DNA of 13,587 bases from a candidate division WWE3 bacterium CG_4_9_14_3_um_filter_43_9 (GTDB lineage: Bacteria > Patescibacteriota > CPR3 > GCA-002780085): assembly GCA_002791435.1 (NCBI GenBank), contig PFXB01000064.1, forward strand, positions 222 through 13,808, given 5' to 3'. Shown in pieces: positions 1 through 5,727 of the stretch; within the stretch, counting starts at the first letter, position 1, and each line of letters opens with the position of its first letter. A program made the position numbers and the translations under genes. The notes under the pieces are model-generated. The model had not been told where the DNA came from, ran no database searches, and saw only the letters and a list, made by a program, of their open reading frames with translations.

Positions 1-1
1 T

Positions 2-415
2 TTTGAAAATGCAATTTTAGATGAGCTTGTCAAAATGACCGCCATCGACCTTCCGGATGTTTTAATCGAACATGAGCTTGTCTCCATGATGAAAGGTCTT
101 GAAACTCAGCTGGTTCCTCTGAAAATAAAACTGCAGGATTATCTGAAAGAAAAAAATGAAACCGAAGAAAAACTCAAAGAAAAATGGAAACCTGTCGCAG
201 AAAAGAGAGTTAAGCTGGAATTTGCTCTTGCAGAAGTAACCGCTTTGGAAAAAATTGAAGTTACCGAGCCCGAGATTGAGGCTGTCGTCCATTCCGTTGC
301 AGACCAAAAAATAAGAGCCGAGCTTGAGAAACCGGAACAAAAAGTCTATATTAAATATAGTTTGCAACGGGAAAAGACGCTCGAAAAGCTTAAAAAACTG
401 GCTTCTGGCAACTAG
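2..415 (+). CDS. tig: Trigger factor, C-terminal fragment (5' end outside window)
   Basis: Trigger factor is the ribosome-associated chaperone that binds nascent chains at the exit tunnel. The frame is open from base 2, before the first ATG at 35, so the gene enters from the left. The fragment is about 137 residues and starts FENAILDELVKM. The segment from about residue 8 (ELVKMTAIDLPDVLIEHE) matches the family pattern in which a short helix leads to a conserved 'lP..li..E' stretch. A charged, Lys/Glu-rich helical region follows, typical of the C-terminal chaperone arms. The PPIase and ribosome-binding domains would lie upstream. The last codons and the TAG stop fall inside a TGGCAACT repeat motif that recurs in two spacers of this window. 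Recognition is from the C-terminal domain only, so confidence is good but not complete. Confidence 0.8.
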   Translation, partial: FENAILDELVKMTAIDLPDVLIEHELVSMMKGLETQLVPLKIKLQDYLKEKNETEEKLKEKWKPVAEKRVKLEFALAEVTALEKIEVTEPEIEAVVHSVADQKIRAELEKPEQKVYIKYSLQREKTLEKLKKLASGN

Positions 416-430
416 CCTCTAGCTTTTAAT
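404..430 (+). repeat. Dispersed spacer repeat, copy 1 (TGGCAACT motif)
   Basis: TCTGGCAACT at 404-413 is followed by AGCCTCTAGC. The same 10-mer recurs at 9034-9043, and its core TGGCAACT is present in reverse complement at 832-839. This copy straddles the tig stop codon (413-415), so it encodes the last residues of the protein. The spacers share a CTAGC/TGGC/CAACTG-rich vocabulary rather than an exact repeat unit. The mechanism is unknown. Confidence 0.45.
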
Positions 431-466
431 AGCAAGAATTAACATCCAAGGGGAATAATAAGAATA

Positions 467-823
467 ATGGCTTTTAGATTTCGCAACTTTACAATCTATC
501 AAGAAGCAAAACAATTCATTAATAACGTATTCAACATTACTGTCAATTTCCCTCTAAATCAAAGATTTGAACTTACAACACAGATCAACCGAACGGCTCT
601 CTCAATTATTTTGAATATCGCTGAGGGCTCAGATAAAAATTCTGACAAAGAATTCGCTAAGTTTTTGAGAATTTCACTGGGTTCACTTAATGAGTTGGTC
701 GCTGGTTTCGACTTTGCTAAAGATCAGGGATTGATTAAAGATAAAGAATTTAATAATATTTTAGAAAAAGCAACGGTCTTATCCCGTAAACTAGCAGCAT
801 TCATCAAAACTCTTTGTAAATGA
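467..823 (+). CDS. Four-helix-bundle protein (S23 / intervening-sequence protein family)
   Basis: A 118-residue helical protein of the 'four helix bundle protein' family, first known from ORFs inside 23S rRNA intervening sequences of Leptospira and common in CPR genomes. The diagnostic core is ALSIILNIAEGS (about residues 44-55), then EFAKFLRISLGSLNEL (about 62-77). This follows the family signature IaEG..r.s..eF..fl..A.GSl.E. Here it stands alone between tig and a tRNA gene, not inside an rRNA. Its biochemical role is not established. The ATG at 467 has only a weak, distant purine-rich site (AAGGGG at 449-454), but the start agrees with the family's usual N-terminus (FRNFTIYQEA). It ends in TGA, which rules out TGA-recoding codes. 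Confidence 0.85.
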   Translation: MAFRFRNFTIYQEAKQFINNVFNITVNFPLNQRFELTTQINRTALSIILNIAEGSDKNSDKEFAKFLRISLGSLNELVAGFDFAKDQGLIKDKEFNNILEKATVLSRKLAAFIKTLCK

Positions 824-828
824 ATTTT

Positions 829-860
829 GCCAGTTGCCAACAGCCGGTAGCTAGTAGCCA
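829..860 (+). repeat. Dispersed spacer repeat, copy 2 (AGTTGCCA motif, inverted)
   Basis: The spacer between the four-helix gene and tRNA-Val reads GCCAGTTGCCA, followed by further CTAGTAGCC-like words. AGTTGCCA (832-839) is the reverse complement of the TGGCAACT core at 406-413 and 9036-9043. No ORF or terminator was found here. Confidence 0.4.
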
Positions 861-863
861 AAA

Positions 864-939
864 GGGTGGTTAGCTCAGTTGGTTTAAGAGCGCTTCAGTG
901 ACATTGAAGAGGTCAGAGGTTCGAATCCTCTACCACCCA
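864..939 (+). tRNA. tRNA-Val (anticodon GAC)
   Basis: A full 76-nt cloverleaf can be folded by eye. The acceptor stem GGGTGGT (864-870) pairs with ACCACCC (932-938), discriminator A939. The D stem is GCTC/GAGC (873-876 / 888-891). The anticodon stem CTTCA/TGAAG (893-897 / 905-909) encloses the loop GTGACAT with U33 and anticodon GAC at 900-902, reading GUC/GUU valine codons. The T stem AGAGG/CCTCT has the loop TTCGAAT. No CCA is encoded (939 is followed by TGA), so the 3' end needs CCA-adding enzyme. Position 32 is G, where a pyrimidine is usual. Confidence 0.95.
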
Positions 940-954
940 TGAGAGTTTATTGGC

Positions 955-983
955 TTGCGTGCCTTGACAAGATAACATATAAT
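955..983 (+). promoter_or_regulatory. Predicted sigma-70 promoter of the thrS T-box leader
   Basis: TTGCGT (955-960), a 17-base spacer, then a perfect TATAAT (978-983). Transcription would start near 990, just before the first helix of the T-box leader. A TTGACA lies at 964-969 but only 8 bases from the -10 box, so it is probably not the -35 element. Confidence 0.65.
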
Positions 984-990
984 CAATACA

Positions 991-1222
991 AAGAAAGTTA
1001 AAGCGTTATCACATAAGTTACCAAAGTTAGCCGGACCTGCCAGCGAGGGGAGATCTAAGAGCTGAAAATCTCTCTCAGGAAAAACTAACTTCAAAAACCA
1101 GCTTATGAAGCTTTGACGCCGTAACCCCGGTTGATTTAGGGGTACAAGTGACCCGCCGATTCGGTGGGTAATCAGAGTGGAACCGCGAAAACCTCGTCTC
1201 TGTCAAGAAGCGAGGTTTTTTT
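991..1222 (+). promoter_or_regulatory. T-box riboswitch, threonine specifier, upstream of thrS
   Basis: A T-box leader senses uncharged tRNA: the specifier pairs with the anticodon, and the free tRNA 3' end stabilises an antiterminator. Stem I can be built from AAAGC/GCTTT (1000-1004 / 1110-1114), CATAAG/CTTATG (1012-1017 / 1102-1107), AAGTTAG/CTAACTT (1024-1030 / 1085-1091) and CCTG/CAGG (1036-1039 / 1076-1079). A GNUG-type GCTG sits in the apical part at 1061-1064. The internal loop on the 3' strand reads CAAAA-ACC-A, placing a threonine codon ACC at 1097-1099, as in known specifier loops. The T-box motif AGAGTGGAACCGCG is at 1174-1187, followed by the terminator. The Thr specifier agrees with the downstream gene. 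Confidence 0.92.
1190..1222 (+). terminator. Intrinsic terminator of the thrS T-box
   Basis: AACCTCG (1190-1196) pairs with CGAGGTT (1211-1217), followed by a run of T to 1222. The 5' arm lies directly after the T-box motif at 1174-1187, the arrangement expected for terminator/antiterminator exchange. ThrRS is translated only when transcription reads through. Confidence 0.88.
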
Positions 1223-1232
1223 AATGACCAAG

Positions 1233-1238
1233 AAGGAG
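1233..1238 (+). promoter_or_regulatory. Shine-Dalgarno site fixing the thrS start
   Basis: AAGGAG ends 6 bases before the ATG at 1245. The upstream in-frame ATG at 1224 lies directly on the terminator T-run without a ribosome site, so 1245 is the more likely start. Confidence 0.7.
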
Positions 1239-1244
1239 AACATC

Positions 1245-3044
1245 ATGTCTGACAAGAAAAAAGAACATCTTTGGGCGCTGCGCCATAGTGCTGAACATGT
1301 TATGCATCAAGCCGTCAAAGAACTTTATCCGCAAGTACTACTGGCCATGGGACCCGCCACGGATGAAGGATTCTATAACGATTTTGACAGCTCACCTGCC
1401 GGAGTCCAGGCAGTGACTATGACTGAGGAGGATTTCCCCAAAATCGAAAAGAGGATGCAAATTTTAATCGATCTTGATCTTCCCATCATTAAAAAGGAAA
1501 TTTCTGAGAATGAAGCCCGTAAACTATTTAAAGGAAATCCTTACAAACTCGGGTGGATTGACGAAATCACAAAGAAAGGTGAAAAGATCACTGTCTACTG
1601 GACCGGAAAACCAGGAGCAAAAAACTCCATGGTTGACCTCTGCTCCGGCCCCCACCTTGCCTCAACCGGCGAAATCAAGGCTTTCAAGTTGCTTTCGGTT
1701 GCCGGCGCCTACTGGCATGGTGACGAAAAAAATAAAATGCTGACCAGAATTTATGGCACAGCCTTTGAAAACAAAGAACAGCTAGAGCATTTCCTCTGGG
1801 TGCAGAAAGAGGCTAAAAAACGCGACCACCGCAAATTGGGAGTGGACTTGGACTTATTTACTTTTTCCGATCTCGTAGGTAAAGGACTACCGATGCTCAC
1901 CTCTAAAGGTGCTACGATCCGACGCGAGTTGGAGCGCTTTGTGATTGATGAAGAGCTGAAGCGTGGCTATCAGCATGTGATAACTCCGCCGTTGGCTAAA
2001 ACCGCGCTCTATAAAACTTCTGGGCACTATCCGTATTACAAAAACACAATGTATCCAGTTATGAAAGTTGATGACGATGAGCTTATTCTTCGTCCAATGA
2101 CCTGTCCTCACCATTTTATGCTCTATAAATCACGACCTCATAGTTACCGAGAATTACCGCTGCGCTATGCCGAACTTGCTCCACAATTCCGATATGAAAA
2201 AAGCGGAGAGCTTTCAGGTTTGATGCGGGTACGAATGTTTTGTCTGGCCGATGCTCATATTTTTGTTGAGGCAAACAAAGTTAAAAGCGAAATCAAAAAG
2301 GTCTTGGAACTTATTGATTATATGAACCGCGTTTTGGGACTCATCAAGGGCGTAGATTACCGATATCGCTTATCACTAGGAGATAGGGCCGATAAGAAAA
2401 AGTATTATAAAGATGACGCTGCTTGGGATAAGGCCGAAAGCATCTTGCGCGAAGTTCTGCATGAATCAGATGCTCCCTTTTTTGAAGCCAGCGGGGAAGC
2501 TGCATTTTACGGTCCAAAAATTGACATTCAAGTCCGAAAATTTAACGGGGCCGAGGAAACGGCCTTTACGGTCCAGTACGATTTTGTCATGCCCAAACGT
2601 TTTGCCCTAAGATACATTGATGGTGATGGACAAGAACAAGAACCAATTGTCATTCACCGCTCTTCAATTGGCGCTTTTGAGCGTACTATGGCTTTTTTGA
2701 TCGAAAAATATGCCGGCGCTTTCCCGGTTTGGCTTTCACCAATACAAGCGGTCGTGATTCCGATTGCGGAAAGACACGTAAAATATGCCAACTCTGTGGC
2801 CGAGTTTTTAATGAAAGATGATATCCGTGTGACTGTTGACGCTCGGAATGAAAAAATGCAATCCAAAATTCGCGACGCGCAATTGCAAAAAATTCCATAC
2901 ATGTTAATCGTTGGAGATCGGGAACAAAAAAAGAAAGGTCTGGCGGTCAGACTCAGAACCGGCCAAGACCTGGGTTTAATGCCGTTTCAAAAGTTTGTTC
3001 AGGTGATAAGAGAAAAAATCGATAAGAAAACCATCGATCTCTGA
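1245..3044 (+). CDS. thrS: Threonyl-tRNA synthetase lacking the TGS domain
   Basis: A cytoplasmic class II synthetase that charges tRNA-Thr and edits mischarged Ser-tRNA-Thr. From ATG 1245 the protein has 599 residues. It begins directly in the editing domain: H14 and H18 of the HxxxH motif, then DLCSGPH with C133 and H137, then AGAYWHGD and RIYGTAF. The N-terminal TGS domain of the ~640-residue E. coli enzyme is absent, and the sequence upstream of the start is the T-box. The catalytic core shows RPMTCPHH (C287), ADAHIF (H338) and VIHRSS (H471), equivalent to the zinc ligands C334/H385/H511 in E. coli. Motif 2 is around PQFRYEKSGELSG and motif 3 around GAFERTMAFLIEKY. The anticodon-binding domain covers roughly 495-595. 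It is regulated by the T-box just upstream and is followed by a separate promoter for infC. Confidence 0.97.
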   Translation: MSDKKKEHLWALRHSAEHVMHQAVKELYPQVLLAMGPATDEGFYNDFDSSPAGVQAVTMTEEDFPKIEKRMQILIDLDLPIIKKEISENEARKLFKGNPYKLGWIDEITKKGEKITVYWTGKPGAKNSMVDLCSGPHLASTGEIKAFKLLSVAGAYWHGDEKNKMLTRIYGTAFENKEQLEHFLWVQKEAKKRDHRKLGVDLDLFTFSDLVGKGLPMLTSKGATIRRELERFVIDEELKRGYQHVITPPLAKTALYKTSGHYPYYKNTMYPVMKVDDDELILRPMTCPHHFMLYKSRPHSYRELPLRYAELAPQFRYEKSGELSGLMRVRMFCLADAHIFVEANKVKSEIKKVLELIDYMNRVLGLIKGVDYRYRLSLGDRADKKKYYKDDAAWDKAESILREVLHESDAPFFEASGEAAFYGPKIDIQVRKFNGAEETAFTVQYDFVMPKRFALRYIDGDGQEQEPIVIHRSSIGAFERTMAFLIEKYAGAFPVWLSPIQAVVIPIAERHVKYANSVAEFLMKDDIRVTVDARNEKMQSKIRDAQLQKIPYMLIVGDREQKKKGLAVRLRTGQDLGLMPFQKFVQVIREKIDKKTIDL

Positions 3045-3078
3045 GCTTAAACCTGCTGGCCATTGCTTAAAAATTACA

Positions 3079-3107
3079 TTGACCACATCTGTTTTTTTTG
3101 TTATGAT
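3079..3107 (+). promoter_or_regulatory. Predicted sigma-70 promoter of infC-rpmI-rplT
   Basis: TTGACC (3079-3084), a 17-base spacer and TATGAT (3102-3107), close to consensus. The predicted start near 3114 gives a leader of about 40 bases before infC. This uncouples the ribosomal operon from the T-box control of thrS. Confidence 0.75.
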
Positions 3108-3151
3108 ACAGGAAATCAAAGCAAAGGATTAAAACAGTTTACACTCATCAA

Positions 3152-3679
3152 TTGGACAAAAGTCGAATATTCACGAGGATAAATTATCAGATTAAAGCCG
3201 AAAAAGTGAGGCTTATCGATTTCGATGGCAGCCAAATCGGAATCGTTGTGTTAAATGAGGCTTTAAACAAAGCTGAGGTTGAGGGAATGGACTTGATTGA
3301 GATTGCACCTCAAGCCAAGCCGCCGGTGTGTAGAATCTATCCTTATGATAAATTTAAATATGAACAGCAGCGTAAATTAAAAGAGTCTAAAAAGAAACAA
3401 AAAGAAGTAGAAATTAAAGAAATCAGAATTCGACCTAACATTTTTCGCGGTGATCTTGATCAAAAAATTCAACGCATCAATGAATTTTTGGGAAAGATGT
3501 TCCGCATCAAAATCGTAGTTGCATTTCGGGGGAGAGAACTGGCTCATAAAGATATAGGTTTTGCTCTTATTAACAAAGTTGTGCAAAATCTCGACCATGC
3601 GGTTAACTTCGAACGCGAACCTAAATTTGAAGGACGGAATTTAATCGTGATTTTAACTCTTGAAAAAGGAAAAAAATAA
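3152..3679 (+). CDS. infC: Translation initiation factor IF-3 (non-ATG start)
   Basis: IF-3 binds the 30S subunit, keeps subunits apart and checks start-codon pairing. The 175 residues show the N domain (RINYQIKAEKVRLIDFDG..IGIV, about 9-32, then DLIEIAPQAKPPVCRI, about 50-65). A Lys-rich linker follows (about 77-92), then the C domain (EIKEIRIRPNI, then KIVVAFRGRELAH). No ATG or GTG lies upstream of the conserved N domain. The best start is TTG at 3152, but no Shine-Dalgarno site stands at normal distance: AAAGGA at 3123-3128 is 23 bases away. ATA codons at 3167 and 3179 are alternatives. A rare start codon is known for infC in other bacteria (AUU in E. coli), where it mediates autoregulation by IF-3. 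rpmI starts 2 bases after the stop. Confidence 0.95.
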   Translation: MDKSRIFTRINYQIKAEKVRLIDFDGSQIGIVVLNEALNKAEVEGMDLIEIAPQAKPPVCRIYPYDKFKYEQQRKLKESKKKQKEVEIKEIRIRPNIFRGDLDQKIQRINEFLGKMFRIKIVVAFRGRELAHKDIGFALINKVVQNLDHAVNFEREPKFEGRNLIVILTLEKGKK

Positions 3680-3681
3680 AG

Positions 3682-3879
3682 ATGCCTAAATTAAAAACTA
3701 AAAAAATAGTAGCTAAAAGGTTTAAAATAACCGGAAGCGGAAGAATTTTCAGACTTCACTCAAAAACTTCTCACCTTAAATCAAAACAGTCATCTAAAAC
3801 GAAAAGGCGGAAGAAAGGTTTTGTTGAGGTTCTTAAAAGCGATCTTAAAAAAGTTAAGCGTTTAATGCCTTATCGTTGA
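3682..3879 (+). CDS. rpmI: 50S ribosomal protein bL35
   Basis: A 65-residue, strongly basic large-subunit protein of usual length for the family. The signature is MPKLKTKKIVAKRFKITGSG at the N-terminus, then a Lys/Arg-rich H.LKSKQSSKTKRRKKG segment and the C-terminal KRLMPYR. It starts 2 bases after the infC stop, with AAAGGA at 3665-3670 upstream. It lies in the conserved infC-rpmI-rplT operon. In E. coli and Bacillus this operon is autoregulated by L20 through leader RNA, but no such structure was recognised here. Confidence 0.97.
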   Translation: MPKLKTKKIVAKRFKITGSGRIFRLHSKTSHLKSKQSSKTKRRKKGFVEVLKSDLKKVKRLMPYR

Positions 3880-3912
3880 GATTAATCAATAAAAAAGACT
3901 AATCGGGGAAAA

Positions 3913-4260
3913 ATGACCAGAGTCAAAAGTTCAGTTTACGCCACCAAAAAGCATAAAAAACTTCTCAAAAGAGCCAAGGGGTTTCAGGGCAGACATAAGA
4001 AAATTTTACGCAGCGTCAAAGAAACGTTATTAAAAGCCGGTGCGCATGCCTATCGAGGAAGGAAAGAGAAAAAGAGAACTTTTAGGAGACTTTGGATTGT
4101 ACGGCTTTCGGCGGCGCTTAAAGAACTTGGATTGAGTTATTCTCAATTTATTAAATTGCAAAAAACGAAAAAAGTCGAGATTAACCGTAAAATACTAGCT
4201 GAAATAGCAATTCAAAATCCAGTAGTTTTTGCCAAAATAGTCCAAGAGATCAAGAAATGA
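3913..4260 (+). CDS. rplT: 50S ribosomal protein bL20
   Basis: A 115-residue basic protein needed for early 50S assembly, binding 23S rRNA. It has the expected N-terminal extension (MTRVKSSVYATKKHKKLLKRAKGFQGRHKK, about 1-30), the core KAGAHAYRGRKEKKRTFRRLWIVRLSAA (about 42-69) and a C-terminal RNA-binding globular part (LSYSQFIKLQ..., ending AKIVQEIKK). The start has only a short GGGG site (3905-3908). It is the last gene of the promoter 3079 transcript before the hairpin-rich spacer, and ends with TGA. Confidence 0.97.
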   Translation: MTRVKSSVYATKKHKKLLKRAKGFQGRHKKILRSVKETLLKAGAHAYRGRKEKKRTFRRLWIVRLSAALKELGLSYSQFIKLQKTKKVEINRKILAEIAIQNPVVFAKIVQEIKK

Positions 4261-4263
4261 AGC

Positions 4264-4393
4264 TCCACGAACTTGAGGTCTGTGGTTCTTCTTTTACTCG
4301 CCCCGCCCATGGCGGGACGAGCTTCGCGAGGAATTTTGGCTTTAAATTGCTTTCGAGCAATTTCGTTGATATCCACGGGCTTGAGTCCCGTGG
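4264..4393 (+). repeat. Cluster of REP-like hairpins between rplT and the pheS operon
   Basis: Four inverted repeats lie in 130 bases. (1) CCAC (4265-4268) / GTGG (4282-4285). (2) CTCG + CCCGCC / GGCGGG + CGAG (4297-4321), a 10-bp stem with a CAT loop. (3) AAATTGCT-TTCG-AGCAATTT (4344-4363). (4) CCACGGG / CCCGTGG (4373-4379 / 4387-4393). Hairpins 1 and 4 share the form CCACGRRCTTGAG...GTGGT, with CTCG-type words following. None ends in a clear T-run, so a terminator role is not shown. A related arrangement occurs inside pheT (7201-7329). This spacer (4261-4426) contains no other gene that I can see. Confidence 0.7.
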
Positions 4394-4426
4394 TATTACG
4401 CTCGCAAAATAAGCGAAAATACCATC

Positions 4427-4645
4427 ATGTCTTTTCTTGAAAGTATTCTTTGGGTAGTCGGAATTACGTTATTAATCTTTGGCGCGGTCGAATTTAAAAA
4501 GGACCCCGATATTATTAGTGTTTTTCAAAAAGTATTTACCCTAAAATACCTTCTCCCCTTAATCTTTGTTATCGTCGGTTTTGTGATCATAAGGTTCATC
4601 TTAATTTTACTCTCACCCTTTTTCCATTGGCTTTTTAACGCTTGA
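4427..4645 (+). CDS. Small two-TM membrane protein of unknown function
   Basis: A 72-residue hydrophobic protein that I do not recognise. Two membrane segments are visible: about residues 5-22 (ESILWVVGITLLIFGAVE) and about 41-65 (LLPLIFVIVGFVIIRFILILLSPFF). They are joined by a short polar loop with FKKDPD. There is no signal-peptide cleavage pattern and no Cys. It lies 30 bases before the pheS start, in the place where enteric bacteria carry the pheM leader peptide, but it is far longer, has no Phe run and has no attenuator. Co-transcription with pheST is likely. The start ATG has no good Shine-Dalgarno site and follows the hairpin cluster directly, so a real gene is probable but not certain. 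Confidence 0.6.
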   Translation: MSFLESILWVVGITLLIFGAVEFKKDPDIISVFQKVFTLKYLLPLIFVIVGFVIIRFILILLSPFFHWLFNA

Positions 4646-4662
4646 CGCAAACCTAAATTTTT

Positions 4663-4668
4663 AAGGAG
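4663..4668 (+). promoter_or_regulatory. Shine-Dalgarno site deciding the pheS start
   Basis: AAGGAG ends 1 base before the ATG at 4670 but 7 bases before the in-frame TTG at 4676. The spacing favours TTG 4676 as the real start. Confidence 0.6.
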
Positions 4669-4675
4669 AATGGGC

Positions 4676-5695
4676 TTGGATCAAAATCTTGCCTCACAGT
4701 TAAAAAGTATTGAGGATAAAGTTGCCAGCGAACTGAAACAGTGCTCTGATCTTGACGCATTGCAAAAGATTAAGGCTTATTTTTTAGGTCGGAAAAAAGG
4801 TAAATTAACTCAACTTATTAAACTCATTCCCTCGCTTTCTATAAATGAAAGAAAAATCCTGGGTCCGAAAATAAATCAAACTAAGAATAAGCTTCTTACT
4901 CTTTTTCAAGAAAAAGAAAAAGCATTTGCGTCTTCAAATGTAAAATCTTTTTTTGATCCTACTCTGCCTGGAGAAAAACCTATCTATGGCCATCTGCACC
5001 CTATAACGCAAGTGTGTTATGAGGCGGAGGATATTTTTGAGAAAATGGGGTTTGAGATCGTCGAACCTTTCGAGATTGATGACGATTTCCATGTTTTTGA
5101 AACTCTCAATATTCCTCAAGGACATCCCGCACGTGACATGTGGGATACTTTTTGGACCGAAGATAATTTCATTCCCATCACCCATACTTCAGCCATGCAA
5201 AACCGAATTTTGAAAAGTGTAAAACCCCCCATCAGAGCTATAGTTCCAGGACGCTGTTTCAGACATGAGGCTACTGACGCCCGTCACGAACACACTTTTT
5301 ATCAGATTGAAGGGGTCTATGTCGATCAGAATATAAGCCTGGCTGACCTTTTGGGAACGCTCCTTTCTTTTTTGGAAGCCTTCTTTCAGCAAAAACTAAA
5401 ATACAAAATTCAGCCTTCCTATTTTCCGTTTGTCGAACCAGGATTGGAATTTTTGATAAGCTGTGTAATCTGTAAAGGCAGGGGTTGCGCAACCTGCGGA
5501 CACTCAGGCTGGTTGGAATTGATTCCCTGCGGCCCCATCCATCCGAATGTTCTTAAAATGGGCGGGGTAAACCCGGAAAAGTATTCCGGTTTTGCATGGG
5601 GCATGGGGCTCGATAGGTTGGTGATGCTGCGTTTTGCGATAGAAGATATCAGATTGTTTCATTCCGGTAATTTAAGGTTTTTGGAACAGTTTTAA
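4676..5695 (+). CDS. pheS: Phenylalanyl-tRNA synthetase alpha subunit
   Basis: The catalytic subunit of the alpha2-beta2 PheRS. From TTG 4676 it has 339 residues, typical for the family; the ATG at 4670 would add two residues but lies too close to the ribosome site. Residues 1-90 form the charged N-terminal coiled-coil. Then come the class II motifs: HPITQV (108-113), THTSAMQ (169-175), motif 2 GRCFRHEATDARHEHTFYQIEG (192-213, split by the usual loop) and motif 3 GFAWGMGLDRLVMLRFAIEDIRLF (305-328). A CX2CX4CX2C knuckle (C263, C266, C271, C274), as in many bacterial PheS proteins, sits between FPFVEPGLEF and the C-terminal strands. pheT follows after 32 bases, forming the usual pheST pair. Confidence 0.97.
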   Translation: MDQNLASQLKSIEDKVASELKQCSDLDALQKIKAYFLGRKKGKLTQLIKLIPSLSINERKILGPKINQTKNKLLTLFQEKEKAFASSNVKSFFDPTLPGEKPIYGHLHPITQVCYEAEDIFEKMGFEIVEPFEIDDDFHVFETLNIPQGHPARDMWDTFWTEDNFIPITHTSAMQNRILKSVKPPIRAIVPGRCFRHEATDARHEHTFYQIEGVYVDQNISLADLLGTLLSFLEAFFQQKLKYKIQPSYFPFVEPGLEFLISCVICKGRGCATCGHSGWLELIPCGPIHPNVLKMGGVNPEKYSGFAWGMGLDRLVMLRFAIEDIRLFHSGNLRFLEQF

Positions 5696-5727
5696 TGATA
5701 AAGCCAGCTTAGTGACGATAAACTAAT

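Noticed and set aside
62..367. Minus-strand Phe-rich open frame opposite tig
   Set aside because: The Phe-rich composition is the mirror of Lys/Glu codons in tig.
964..983. TTGACA next to TATAAT before the thrS leader
   Set aside because: Only 8 bases separate the boxes, too close for a sigma-70 promoter; TTGCGT at 955 gives the 17-base spacing.
1164..1244. Open frame extending thrS upstream to 1164 (MGNQSGTAK...)
   Set aside because: These bases form the T-box motif and terminator; the start with a good ribosome site is 1245.
4297..4321. GC-rich hairpin after rplT as intrinsic terminator
   Set aside because: No T-run follows the stem; better explained as part of the REP-like cluster.
4344..4363. 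Perfect 8-bp TTCG-loop hairpin as a pheST attenuator
   Set aside because: No Phe-codon-rich leader peptide and no T-run were found around it.
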